A stretch of 9,367 nucleotides of DNA from Bordetella parapertussis (GTDB lineage: Bacteria > Pseudomonadota > Gammaproteobacteria > Burkholderiales > Burkholderiaceae_C): contig CAMDJS010000080.1 of the NCBI GenBank assembly GCA_945900685.1, forward strand, positions 1 to 9,367, given 5' to 3'. Both the position numbers and the translations under genes were made by a program. How positions within the stretch are numbered: position 1 is the stretch's first letter; every line of letters starts with the position of its first letter. Positions 1-6,823 of the stretch are shown here, in pieces. The notes under the pieces were generated by a model, which did no database searches, was not told the DNA's origin, and worked only from the letters and a program-made list of their open reading frames with translations.

Positions 1-110
1 CCCCATCGGCCGCAGACTTGGACTCCGCCAAGCCGGCCACCGCGCAGGAAGAAACCCCCGCGCCTGCCGCGCCGAGTTCCACCCGCCCACAACTCAAACG
101 GATTAAATAA
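1..110 (+). CDS. 3' end of an unrecognised protein (partial)
   Basis: An open frame enters from the left edge (codons in phase with base 3) and ends at a TAA at 108-110. The 35 visible residues are rich in Pro, Ala, Ser and Glu and finish with a basic tail, RPQLKRIK. This looks like a flexible, low-complexity C-terminus rather than a folded domain. The local GC is higher than in the intergenic DNA after it, and no stop occurs in this phase, which supports coding. I cannot name the family from the tail alone. The stop lies 47 bases before the tRNA gene. Confidence 0.55.
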   Translation, partial: PSAADLDSAKPATAQEETPAPAAPSSTRPQLKRIK

Positions 111-119
111 TCTGTTGCG

Positions 120-148
120 CAGTTTGCGTTGCTGGCCTTGGTTAGAAT
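120..148 (+). promoter_or_regulatory. possible promoter of tRNA-Thr
   Basis: TAGAAT at 143-148 resembles a sigma-70 -10 box (consensus TATAAT) and would start transcription a few bases before the mature tRNA 5' end at 158. The sequence 17 bases upstream (CAGTTT, 120-125) is a poor -35 match. TTGCGT at 124-129 is a better hexamer but is spaced too closely (13 bases). The tRNA could instead be read through from the upstream gene. Confidence 0.25.
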
Positions 149-157
149 ATCTACATT

Positions 158-233
158 GCCGATTTAGCTCAGTTGGTAGAGCAACCGCCTTGTAAGCGGT
201 AGGTCATCAGTTCGAATCCGATAATCGGCACCA
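158..233 (+). tRNA. tRNA-Thr (anticodon UGU)
   Basis: This is a complete cloverleaf. The acceptor stem GCCGATT (158-164) pairs with AATCGGC (223-229), followed by discriminator A230 and an encoded CCA (231-233). The D arm carries GCTC/GAGC with the GG of the D loop. The anticodon stem ACCGC/GCGGT encloses the loop CTTGTAA, giving anticodon TGT at 191-193, which reads ACA (Thr). The T arm has the usual TTCGAAT loop. Position 35 G and 36 U fit threonine identity. The gene stands alone, followed at once by a terminator. The reverse strand of such tRNA-Thr genes is a well-known source of false ORFs. Confidence 0.97.
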
Positions 234-242
234 TTTAAAAAG

Positions 243-273
243 CCAGCACCTTGCGAAAAGGTCTGGTTTTTTT
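243..273. terminator. intrinsic terminator, probably bidirectional
   Basis: CCAGCACCTT (243-252) pairs with AAGGTCTGG (258-266) around the loop GCGAA. The stem has nine base pairs and one bulged C (247). Seven T residues follow on the plus strand (267-273), with five more after one C, so it ends the tRNA-Thr transcript. Read on the minus strand, the same hairpin is followed by CTTTTTAAA, so it can also end the dciA transcript, whose stop codon is at 283-285. It sits exactly between the two convergent genes. Confidence 0.85.
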
Positions 274-282
274 CTTTTTCAA

Positions 283-597
283 TCAGCGTGAAATCACCTT
301 GATGCGTATGGTTTGCACGTTGTGGCCCTTGCTTCGCAAATGTGCGCTGAGTGAGGGCAGCATTTGGCGCAATTTGGCGGCGGCGGCATTGTGCGTGACC
401 AACAGACACCAGCTATCGTCTTCTATCGGCCCGGCCTTGATTTGCTGAGAAAAGCCGGGAGGCAAAACCGACTCCACTGTTTTCAGATAGAGCGTGGACT
501 TCTGATGCAATGCAAGCATGCCGGCCAGTGTGTCTGATTGCTCGATGGCATCCATCACGCCGGTATGTTTTGTGCTGCTTGAGGGAGGTCGGGACAT
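283..597 (-). CDS. dciA: DUF721 / DciA-family protein, putative helicase loader
   Basis: This 104-residue protein matches the DUF721 (DciA) pattern as I remember it: a helix-rich start, the phrase [11 protein letters not shown] (39-49), then W-x-LLV with [13 protein letters not shown] (71-83) and a final VQTIRIKVI strand (94-102). In the family, this KH-like fold binds DNA and the replicative helicase DnaB, and DciA is considered the ancestral helicase loader in bacteria lacking DnaC. The protein is short and holds little beyond the conserved domain. It is transcribed away from secA and ends against the tRNA terminator; a DUF721 gene near lpxC/secA is common in Burkholderiales. No Shine-Dalgarno sequence is visible before the ATG at 595-597, and an in-frame ATG at 553-555 is an alternative start. 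The family call is fairly sure; helicase-loader function in this organism is inferred. Confidence 0.8.
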   Translation of the reverse strand: MSRPPSSSTKHTGVMDAIEQSDTLAGMLALHQKSTLYLKTVESVLPPGFSQQIKAGPIEDDSWCLLVTHNAAAAKLRQMLPSLSAHLRSKGHNVQTIRIKVISR

Positions 598-599
598 GC

Positions 600-628
600 C
601 GAATTATGGACTCACACACAGGTAAAAT
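600..628 (+). promoter_or_regulatory. possible secA promoter (-10 box only)
   Basis: TAAAAT at 623-628 is the best -10-like hexamer between dciA and secA, and would give a leader of about 60 bases. No good -35 box lies 16-18 bases upstream (CGAATT at 600-605). If this is the real promoter, the small leader ORF starting at 627 would not be intact in the transcript, so the two readings exclude each other. Confidence 0.2.
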
Positions 629-695
629 GGCAGACTTCTACAAAGGAACCAGCGTCCATTGCCCGCCATCCGGCCAAGCATGGACGTATAGCTAG
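627..695 (+). other. candidate leader-peptide ORF before secA
   Basis: A 22-codon ORF starts at ATG 627 with CAGG four bases before it, a better ribosome-binding site than that of secA itself. It ends at TAG 693-695, one base before the secA ATG at 697. The peptide begins MADFYKG and ends GQAWTYS. It has no hydrophobic signal sequence and no SecM-type or RAPP-type arrest motif that I can see. The geometry would allow translational coupling to secA, but a short ORF here can easily arise by chance. A longer in-frame reading from 606 (29 codons) or 510 (61 codons) also exists; the last begins inside dciA on the opposite strand. Confidence 0.2.
653..686 (+). promoter_or_regulatory. inverted repeat in the secA 5' leader
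   Basis: CGTCCAT (653-659) is perfectly complementary to ATGGACG (680-686), with a 20-base loop. G652 and T687 could add one G-U pair. The right arm ends ten bases before the secA ATG and contains the only purine-rich match to a Shine-Dalgarno site (GGA, 682-684). If formed in the mRNA, the stem could mask ribosome entry. A seven-base stem with a long loop is only moderately stable, so this is a candidate only. Confidence 0.3.
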
Positions 696-696
696 C

Positions 697-3444
697 ATGG
701 CCTTCAATCCACTGACCTATATTTTCGGCAGCCGCAATGACCGGTTGCTCAAGACCTACCGCAAAACCCTAGAGCGCATCAATGCCTTGGAAATCCCTTT
801 GGAGTCCTTGAGCGATGAGGCTTTGAAAGCCAAAACAGAGGAATTCAAACATCGCCATCTGCAAGGAGAAAGTCTGGAGGATTTATTGCCAGAAGCCTTT
901 GCGGTGGTGCGTGAGGGCTCCAAGCGCATCATGAAGATGCGTCATTTTGATGTGCAAATGTTGGGTGGCATTGCATTGCACCAAGGCAAGATCGCCGAAA
1001 TGCGTACTGGCGAAGGCAAAACCCTGACCGCCACACTGGCGGTCTACCTTAATGCCTTGAGTGGTCGAGGCGTGCACGTGGTCACAGTCAATGACTATTT
1101 GGCGAGTCGGGATGCGCAATGGATGGGCAGGCTCTACAACTTTTTGGGCTTGAGTGTGGGCATCAACCTTGCGCAACTGACCCGGGAAGAAAAACAAACC
1201 GCTTACCAAAGCGACATCACATATGGCACCAACAACGAATATGGCTTTGACTATCTTCGTGACAACATGGTTTATGAAGCCACCGATCGGGTGCAGCGCA
1301 AACTGAACTACGCCATCGTTGACGAGGTGGACTCGATTTTGATTGACGAGGCGCGCACGCCTTTGATCATCAGTGGTCAGGCTGAGGACCACACGCAAAC
1401 CTATCTCGCCATGAACAAGGTGGTGCCGCATCTCACACGCCAGGAGGGCGAGTTGGATTTGCGCACCGGCGAGGGTGTCATCACCCCCGGCGACTTCACG
1501 CTCGATGAGAAATCACACCAAGTCTATTTGACCGAACTCGGCCATGAGAAGGCTGAAAAAATTCTGTCAGACATGGCTTTGTTGCCAGCAGGCGCGTCTT
1601 TGTATGACCCGTTACACATAGGCTTGGTTCACCATTTGTATGCCGCACTGCGTGCACAGCATCTGTACCACCTTGACCAGCATTATGTGAATCAAAACGG
1701 TGAAATTGTGATTGTGGACGAGTTCACCGGCCGGTTGATGTCGGGTCGGCGCTGGAGTGACGGTTTGCACCAAGCGGTCGAGGCCAAAGAAGGTGTGCCT
1801 ATCCAGGCAGAGAACCAGACCATGGCGTCCATCACGTTCCAAAATTATTTCCGTTTGTATGAAAAATTGAGCGGTATGACCGGAACCGCGGATACCGAGG
1901 CTTATGAGTTTCAGGAAATTTACGGTTTAGAAACCGTCATCATTCCGCCCAACAAACAAAGCCTGCGTGATGACCAGTTGGACCGGGTTTACAAAACCAC
2001 AGAAGAAAAATACAAAGCGGCCATAGACGACATCATTGAGTGTCATGGTCGCGGTCAACCTGTGCTGGTGGGAACCACTTCGATTGAGTTGTCTGAATTG
2101 CTCTCGGGCATGTTGGACAAGGCGGGCTTGAAACACCAGGTGCTCAATGCCAAACAACATGCCAGCGAAGCGGACATCGTCGCGCAAGCAGGCGCTCCCA
2201 AATCCATCACCATTGCCACCAACATGGCCGGTCGCGGAACCGACATTGTGCTGGGCGGCAATGTGGAAAAAGCCGTCGATAAATTGATGGCGGATGAGGG
2301 CTTTAGCGACAGTGACAAAGCGGCCAAGGAAATGCCGTTGCGCGAAGTCTGGGCCAAAGACCATGAGTTTGTGAAATCCGTGGGCGGCTTGCGCATCATC
2401 GCTACCGAGCGCCATGAATCACGCCGCATTGACAACCAATTGCGTGGCCGCTCAGGCCGCCAGGGTGACCCCGGTTCTTCGCGCTTTTACCTCAGTCTTG
2501 ACGATTCCTTGATGCGCATTTTTGCGGGTGAACGGGTCAAAGCCATCATGGATCGTTTGAAAATGCCCGAGGGTGAAGCCATCGAAGCAGGCATGGTCTC
2601 GCGCAGCATTGAAAGTGCGCAGCGCAAAGTTGAAGCCCGCAACTTCGACATCCGCAAACAATTGCTGGAATATGACGACGTATCCAACGATCAGCGCAAA
2701 GTCATTTACCAGCAACGCAACGACATCTTGGACGCCAGTGTGTTGACCGCGCAAATTGCCAGTTTGCGTGAAGGATGTTTTCAGGACTTGGTGCGTCAGT
2801 TTGTCCCCCAGGAATCCGTCGAAGAGCAATGGGATATTGCCGGTTTGCAACAGGTGTTGCACAACGAATGGCATATCGATTTGCCACTGATCCAACACGT
2901 AGAAAAATCGCAAGCTATCATCGATGAAGATATTTTGCAGATGGTGGTGCAAGCCGCGCATGATGCATTCGAGAGCAAATTAAATACAGTGGGTGTCGAG
3001 CAATTCACGCCTTTCATGCGTGCAGTGCTGCTGCAAAACATAGACAGCCATTGGCGTGAACATTTGTCCTCTCTGGACTATTTGCGCCAAGGCATACATT
3101 TGCGCGGTTATGCACAAAAGCAGCCCAAGCAGGAATACAAACGCGAAGCTTTCGAGTTATTTGGCCAATTGCTGGACATGGTGAAAAATGAAGTGACACG
3201 CATATTGATGACGGTGCAAATTGACACTGTCAGCCAGGTGGAAGACGCTGCACAAGCCATTGAGCAACGCGCTGACACAGTCACCAATCTCACCTATTCA
3301 GCGCCAGATGAAACGGGTCAAGCGCAACTGTTTGGCGCAGCCACTGCGCCTGCTGCTGAGCAAGTGGCAGCCGTTGGCCGCAACGAACCCTGCCCCTGCG
3401 GCAGTGGTAAAAAATACAAACAATGCCACGGCAAATTGGCCTGA
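697..3444 (+). CDS. secA: SecA, preprotein translocase ATPase
   Basis: SecA is the motor that pushes unfolded preproteins through the SecYEG channel in the inner membrane using ATP. The 915 residues are full length for a betaproteobacterial SecA. The N-terminal GSRNDRLLK (11-19) is typical of the family. Walker A is MRTGEGKT (102-109), and the DEAD-type Walker B is VDEVDS with D209, E210 and D212. The second nucleotide-binding domain shows NMAGRGTDI (509-517) and the arginine-finger region [18 protein letters not shown] (573-590). The scaffold and helical-wing region follows ([19 protein letters not shown]). The C-terminal zinc finger is intact, with C899, C901, C910 and H911, and binds SecB and ribosomes in the family. 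The ATG start gives the usual MAFNPLT opening, but its ribosome-binding site is weak (GGA, 12 bases upstream). No secM gene precedes it. It heads a tight run with argJ three bases downstream. Confidence 0.98.
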   Translation: MAFNPLTYIFGSRNDRLLKTYRKTLERINALEIPLESLSDEALKAKTEEFKHRHLQGESLEDLLPEAFAVVREGSKRIMKMRHFDVQMLGGIALHQGKIAEMRTGEGKTLTATLAVYLNALSGRGVHVVTVNDYLASRDAQWMGRLYNFLGLSVGINLAQLTREEKQTAYQSDITYGTNNEYGFDYLRDNMVYEATDRVQRKLNYAIVDEVDSILIDEARTPLIISGQAEDHTQTYLAMNKVVPHLTRQEGELDLRTGEGVITPGDFTLDEKSHQVYLTELGHEKAEKILSDMALLPAGASLYDPLHIGLVHHLYAALRAQHLYHLDQHYVNQNGEIVIVDEFTGRLMSGRRWSDGLHQAVEAKEGVPIQAENQTMASITFQNYFRLYEKLSGMTGTADTEAYEFQEIYGLETVIIPPNKQSLRDDQLDRVYKTTEEKYKAAIDDIIECHGRGQPVLVGTTSIELSELLSGMLDKAGLKHQVLNAKQHASEADIVAQAGAPKSITIATNMAGRGTDIVLGGNVEKAVDKLMADEGFSDSDKAAKEMPLREVWAKDHEFVKSVGGLRIIATERHESRRIDNQLRGRSGRQGDPGSSRFYLSLDDSLMRIFAGERVKAIMDRLKMPEGEAIEAGMVSRSIESAQRKVEARNFDIRKQLLEYDDVSNDQRKVIYQQRNDILDASVLTAQIASLREGCFQDLVRQFVPQESVEEQWDIAGLQQVLHNEWHIDLPLIQHVEKSQAIIDEDILQMVVQAAHDAFESKLNTVGVEQFTPFMRAVLLQNIDSHWREHLSSLDYLRQGIHLRGYAQKQPKQEYKREAFELFGQLLDMVKNEVTRILMTVQIDTVSQVEDAAQAIEQRADTVTNLTYSAPDETGQAQLFGAATAPAAEQVAAVGRNEPCPCGSGKKYKQCHGKLA

Positions 3445-3447
3445 ACC

Positions 3448-4677
3448 ATGGCGGTACATCTACACGTAGCACGCCCTGAAGATTTGCATGCAGTCGCTGG
3501 TGTGTCCATCGGTATCACCGAAGCCGGTGTGCGCAAAGCCAACCGCAAAGACCTGACCGTCATCACACTCGAGCCGGGCACATCGGTCGGCGCCGTGTTC
3601 ACGCAAAACCGTTTTTGCGCAGCACCGGTGCAATTGTGCAAACAGCATTTGGCTGCAGGCACAGGCATCAGAGCTTTGGTGATCAATACCGGCGTCGCTA
3701 ACGCGGGTACCGGAGAGAGTGGATTGCAAAATGCATTTGCGGTTTGCGAAGCGGTAGCGGCGCAATTAGGCATCAAGCCTCAACAAGTGCTGCCGTTTTC
3801 TACAGGTGTCATCATGGAGCCTTTGCCGGTGCAGCGCATTGTTGACGGTTTGCCCCAAGCACTTGCTGCAAGTTTGAGCGATAACTGGACTTTGGCTTCA
3901 CAAGCCATCATGACGACAGACACCTTGCCCAAGGCCATCAGCCGCCAATTCGATATGGACGGCAAAACCGTCACCATCACCGGCATCTCTAAAGGCGCAG
4001 GCATGATCCGCCCGAACATGGCGACCATGTTGGGTTTCATGGCCACCGATGCCGCGATTGATCCGAAACTGATGAATGCCTTGGCGCATGAATTGGCTGA
4101 AGCCTCATTCAATCGCATCAGCATTGATGGCGACACGTCCACCAATGACTCGTTTGTGGTGATGGCCACAGGCCAAGCTGGAAATACCACTGTCACCCAC
4201 TGGGACAGCGTAAGCGCGCAATCTTTGAAACAACAGTTGTTAGATGCAGCGCTTTGGCTGGCGCAAGCGATTGTGCGAGACGGCGAAGGCGCGACCAAGT
4301 TCATCACGGTCAGCATTGAAGATGGACGAGACGCCGCTGAATGCCGTCAAGTGGCGTATGCGATTGCCCATTCGCCATTGGTGAAAACCGCTTTTTTTGC
4401 CAGCGATCCGAATCTCGGCCGCATTCTGGCAGCGGTCGGGTACGCAGGCATCGCAGACCTAGACCAAAGTCTGATTGATTTGTACCTTGACGATGTGCAT
4501 GTGGCCACCCGTGGCGCCCGTCATCCTGACTACAAAGAAGAAGACGGGCAGCGTGTCATGAAGCAAGACGAAATTACCGTGCGCGTGTTGCTCGGAAGAG
4601 GGCAAGCACATGACCAAGTCTGGACCTGTGACCTGAGCCACGAGTACGTCACCATCAACGCCGATTACCGCAGCTGA
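3448..4677 (+). CDS. argJ: ArgJ, glutamate N-acetyltransferase
   Basis: ArgJ moves the acetyl group from N-acetylornithine to glutamate, releasing ornithine and recycling acetyl in arginine synthesis in the cytoplasm; bifunctional members also use acetyl-CoA. The 409 residues cover the whole family length. The self-cleavage site is intact in [16 protein letters not shown] (182-197): the precursor is cut between Ala192 and Thr193, and Thr193 becomes the N-terminal nucleophile of the beta chain. The oxyanion-hole region [10 protein letters not shown] (118-127, with T119 and G120) is present, and the C-terminus INADYRS is typical. The ATG follows the secA stop by three bases with no clear Shine-Dalgarno site, so translation is probably coupled to secA. 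Whether this enzyme is mono- or bifunctional cannot be decided from sequence alone. Confidence 0.96.
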   Translation: MAVHLHVARPEDLHAVAGVSIGITEAGVRKANRKDLTVITLEPGTSVGAVFTQNRFCAAPVQLCKQHLAAGTGIRALVINTGVANAGTGESGLQNAFAVCEAVAAQLGIKPQQVLPFSTGVIMEPLPVQRIVDGLPQALAASLSDNWTLASQAIMTTDTLPKAISRQFDMDGKTVTITGISKGAGMIRPNMATMLGFMATDAAIDPKLMNALAHELAEASFNRISIDGDTSTNDSFVVMATGQAGNTTVTHWDSVSAQSLKQQLLDAALWLAQAIVRDGEGATKFITVSIEDGRDAAECRQVAYAIAHSPLVKTAFFASDPNLGRILAAVGYAGIADLDQSLIDLYLDDVHVATRGARHPDYKEEDGQRVMKQDEITVRVLLGRGQAHDQVWTCDLSHEYVTINADYRS

Positions 4678-4679
4678 GC

Positions 4680-5561
4680 ATGAACGAAGCCCTGGACCGC
4701 ATGTTGCACCGCGCCGAGTTGTTGATGGCGCGCATTGAACGCATACTGCCGCAGCCTTTGCATGCGCCAGATTGGAAAGCAGCGATTGCGTTTCGCTACC
4801 GCAAACGCAGCAGCGGCCACGGCGTGCTCGAGCCGGTGCGCCATATCGGACAAATGTCTTTGGACGATTTGAAAGAAATCGACCAGCAAAAAGAAAAAAT
4901 CCAGCGCAACACCTTGCAGTTTATTGATGGCAAACCTGCCAACAATGTGTTGCTTACCGGCGCTCGCGGCACTGGAAAATCCTCCCTGGTCAAAGCCTGC
5001 TTAAACACCTATGCGTCGCGCGGTTTGCGCTTGATTGAGGTCGACAAACAGGACATGGTGGACCTGCCGGACATCATTGAAGTGGTGGCTGACCGAGCTG
5101 AAAAATTCATCATCTTTTGCGATGACTTGAGTTTTGACGAAGGCGAACCCGGCTACAAAGCGCTCAAGTCCATACTCGACGGCACAGTCGCTGCAGCAAC
5201 GGCCAATGTGTTGATTTACGCCACCAGCAACCGCCGCCATTTGTTGCCCGAGTACATGAAGGACAACCTCAGTTACACGCACACCGAGGACGGCGAAGTT
5301 CATCCGGGCGAAGTCATTGAAGAAAAAATTTCGCTGTCTGAGCGCTTCGGTTTGTGGGTGAGTTTTTACCCGTTCAGCCAGGAAGAGTATTTGCATATCG
5401 TCGATCAGTGGCTGGCTTCGCTCAAGGTTCCGCAAAAGATGTGGGAGCAAGCTCATCCTGAATCTCTGGTGTGGGCACTGGAGCGCGGTTCGCGCAGCGG
5501 TCGCGTGGCTTACCAGTTCGCTCGTGATTTTGCCGGGCGTTTGGACGCCTCTGGGCTATGA
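4680..5561 (+). CDS. DUF815-family AAA+ ATPase, function unknown
   Basis: This 293-residue cytoplasmic protein belongs to the DUF815 group of AAA+ ATPases, judged from family memory. A helical N-terminal segment (about 1-60) precedes the ATPase core. Walker A is GARGTGKS (94-101), Walker B is FIIFCDDLSF with D148 and D149, and the sensor-1 stretch is YATSNRRHL with N184. Downstream lie SERFGLWVSFYPF and an Arg-rich GSRSGRVAYQF near the C-terminus that may hold the sensor-2 arginine. All ATPase motifs look intact, so it should hydrolyse ATP. No membrane segment or fused domain is seen, and the substrate is unknown. It starts two bases after argJ and overlaps mutT by four bases (ATGA), placing it inside the probable secA operon. 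Neighbour functions are too mixed to reveal its role. Confidence 0.88.
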   Translation: MNEALDRMLHRAELLMARIERILPQPLHAPDWKAAIAFRYRKRSSGHGVLEPVRHIGQMSLDDLKEIDQQKEKIQRNTLQFIDGKPANNVLLTGARGTGKSSLVKACLNTYASRGLRLIEVDKQDMVDLPDIIEVVADRAEKFIIFCDDLSFDEGEPGYKALKSILDGTVAAATANVLIYATSNRRHLLPEYMKDNLSYTHTEDGEVHPGEVIEEKISLSERFGLWVSFYPFSQEEYLHIVDQWLASLKVPQKMWEQAHPESLVWALERGSRSGRVAYQFARDFAGRLDASGL

Positions 5562-6043
5562 CTGAGCCCACAGTGCGCGTGGTCGATGCCAGCGAACCTC
5601 GCGCAGGCGGCCAGCTGCGTCCGTTGACTCAAGTGGCTGTCGGTGTGTTGTTTCAAGCGGATGGCCGTTTTTTATTGACCACCCGCCCGCCGGGCAAAGC
5701 CTATGCAGGTCATTGGGAATTCCCGGGCGGCAAAGTCGAAGCAGGTGAAACGCTGGCGCAGGCCTTGACCCGTGAACTGCAAGAAGAATTAGGCATCACC
5801 ATCGCTGACCCACAAGCTTGGAAAACCGAGCGCATCGACTATCCGCACGCCTTGGTGGAATTGCATTTTTTCAAAGTGTTTGAATGGCAAGGTGAGCTGC
5901 AAATGAAAGAAGGCCAGGAGTTTTCTTGGGAACGCTTGCCGGTGCAAGTCGCACCGGTGTTACCCGGCACGGTGCCGGTGTTGGAATGGTTGGCTCAGGC
6001 GCAGAGCTCTATTTCAAATTCTGCGTTACCAACAGTGGCTTGA
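5558..6043 (+). CDS. mutT: MutT-like Nudix hydrolase (8-oxo-dGTP diphosphatase)
   Basis: MutT enzymes hydrolyse 8-oxo-dGTP to the monophosphate and so prevent A:T to C:G transversions. The 161 residues contain a perfect Nudix box, G-x5-E-x7-RE-L-x-EE-x-G-I, at 58-80 (E73, E76 and E77 bind metal). It is preceded by GHWEFPGGK (51-59), characteristic of MutT itself among Nudix proteins. The first 20 residues are a loose extension before the domain, and the usual end near VLEWLA is followed by a tail of about 14 residues (QAQSSISNSALPTVA region) lying in the overlap with zapD. The ATG overlaps the upstream ATPase stop (ATGA), so it is translationally coupled. E. coli also has mutT downstream of secA, which supports the call. 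No T-run terminator is visible after the stop. Confidence 0.9.
   Translation: MTEPTVRVVDASEPRAGGQLRPLTQVAVGVLFQADGRFLLTTRPPGKAYAGHWEFPGGKVEAGETLAQALTRELQEELGITIADPQAWKTERIDYPHALVELHFFKVFEWQGELQMKEGQEFSWERLPVQVAPVLPGTVPVLEWLAQAQSSISNSALPTVA
5939..5978. other. two tandem GC-rich hairpins at the convergent 3' ends
   Basis: CCGGTGC (5939-5945) pairs with GCACCGG (5951-5957) around AAGTC. Next to it, CCGGCAC (5964-5970) and GTGCCGG (5972-5978) form a near-perfect palindrome with one central base. They lie within mutT and 17-56 bases beyond the zapD stop on the minus strand. Neither is followed by a T-run, so they are not standard intrinsic terminators; they could block 3' exonucleases or pause polymerase. 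They partly reflect repeated Val/Pro/Gly codons in MutT, so chance is possible. Confidence 0.4.
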
Positions 6044-6747
6044 GATTTGCCTTCCCAATTTTGGTGAATCAGGCGAACCCAGACCATCATGCGGTTGCCG
6101 CTGATTTCAGGCACCAGTCCGACAGATTCATCAATGAACAAGCGCATCATTTGGAAACGCCCTTGCGGCAGCGCTTGTTGGAACTGACCTTGGGTGGCGA
6201 CCACGCGCTGCGGTGAACCGCTCTCGCGCAACAAGCGCATCAACAAGCTGACGCTCTCGTGCAAAGTTTTGAGCGGTTCAGACCATTTCAAAATATCTTG
6301 GCGACGCAAATCCGGGTCACGTTGTTGCCAAGCGTGGTAGCCGGGCAAATCAAATGCACACGTACCACCGGGGACAGCGAAACGGTTGCGCAAGCTGCTG
6401 AGGAAATCGCTTTCAGTGACACATTGGCTGATACGCGCACCTTGTGTGTTAAAGCCTTGTAGACATCTGTCTATGCTGCCCAGCAATTCATCCAGCACAG
6501 TTTCAGAGACAGACGGGTTGCCACGGTAATTGTTGAATTGGTGTTTGTGCCGCTCGAGCTCTTTCAAAATGTCAGACTTCAAGTCAGAGCGTCCGCCGAC
6601 ATCGACGATTTCAAATAAAGTTGTCAATGCGAAATGGTGGTCAATCTCTGATGAACGTAGCAACAGATGTTCAAACCGCCCGAGCAGGTACTCCAACCGC
6701 AGATAAGTGCGAATTCGTTCGTTAAATGGGTGTTCGTAGAGAATCAC
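5995..6747 (-). CDS. zapD: ZapD, cell division protein
   Basis: ZapD binds FtsZ and bundles its protofilaments, helping the Z-ring in the cytoplasm at midcell. The 250 residues match the family length (247 in E. coli, as remembered). Conserved features include the start YEHPFNERIRTYLRLE (4-19), the central FAVPGGTCAFDLPGYHAW (123-140), the LLMRLLRESG helix (168-177) and the final FEIELCA. The start is GTG at 6745-6747: no in-frame ATG lies nearby, and this start gives the family's usual MILYE opening. An AGG 12 bases upstream is a poor ribosome-binding site. The gene is separated from coaE by 76 bases, which hold no clear promoter, only a weak GCGT-AAA-ACGC hairpin. Its last 49 bases overlap mutT on the other strand, and yacG, usually just downstream, is missing. 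Confidence 0.94.
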   Translation of the reverse strand: MILYEHPFNERIRTYLRLEYLLGRFEHLLLRSSEIDHHFALTTLFEIVDVGGRSDLKSDILKELERHKHQFNNYRGNPSVSETVLDELLGSIDRCLQGFNTQGARISQCVTESDFLSSLRNRFAVPGGTCAFDLPGYHAWQQRDPDLRRQDILKWSEPLKTLHESVSLLMRLLRESGSPQRVVATQGQFQQALPQGRFQMMRLFIDESVGLVPEISGNRMMVWVRLIHQNWEGKSQATVGNAEFEIELCA

Positions 6748-6823
6748 AAAACGCGCAGACCTGTAGTTAGCAAAACAGCCGGAATGATAACCGCTGACTG
6801 TGGCGTAAAACGCTAGGTTTCGT

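Noticed and set aside
158..240. tRNA-Thr as an integration site of a genomic island
   Set aside because: No integrase, direct repeat of the tRNA 3' end, or foreign-looking genes are visible; the flanking genes are core genes.
164..409. Minus-strand ORF of 81 codons across the tRNA
   Set aside because: Its C-terminus (IRTDDLPLTRRLLYQLS) is the antisense translation of tRNA-Thr, a familiar false ORF in databases, and the rest covers the terminator and antisense dciA.
510..695. A 61-codon plus-strand ORF just before secA, as a SecM homologue
   Set aside because: Most of it is antisense to dciA. It has no convincing signal peptide and no SecM arrest motif. Only the short 3' part (627-695) is kept as a weak leader candidate.
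883..2961. Several long minus-strand ORFs under secA (for example 883-1431, 1927-2415 and 2452-2961)
   Set aside because: They are fully antisense to a strongly conserved secA, show His/Gln/Val-rich shadow-frame composition, and match no family I know.
5926..6216. A plus-strand ORF overlapping the mutT and zapD ends, as a relocated yacG
   Set aside because: It lacks the cysteine pairs of YacG and is a shadow frame of two real genes.
6802..6814. GCGT-AAA-ACGC hairpin between coaE and zapD, as a terminator
   Set aside because: It has only four base pairs and no T-run, so it is unlikely to stop transcription within the operon.
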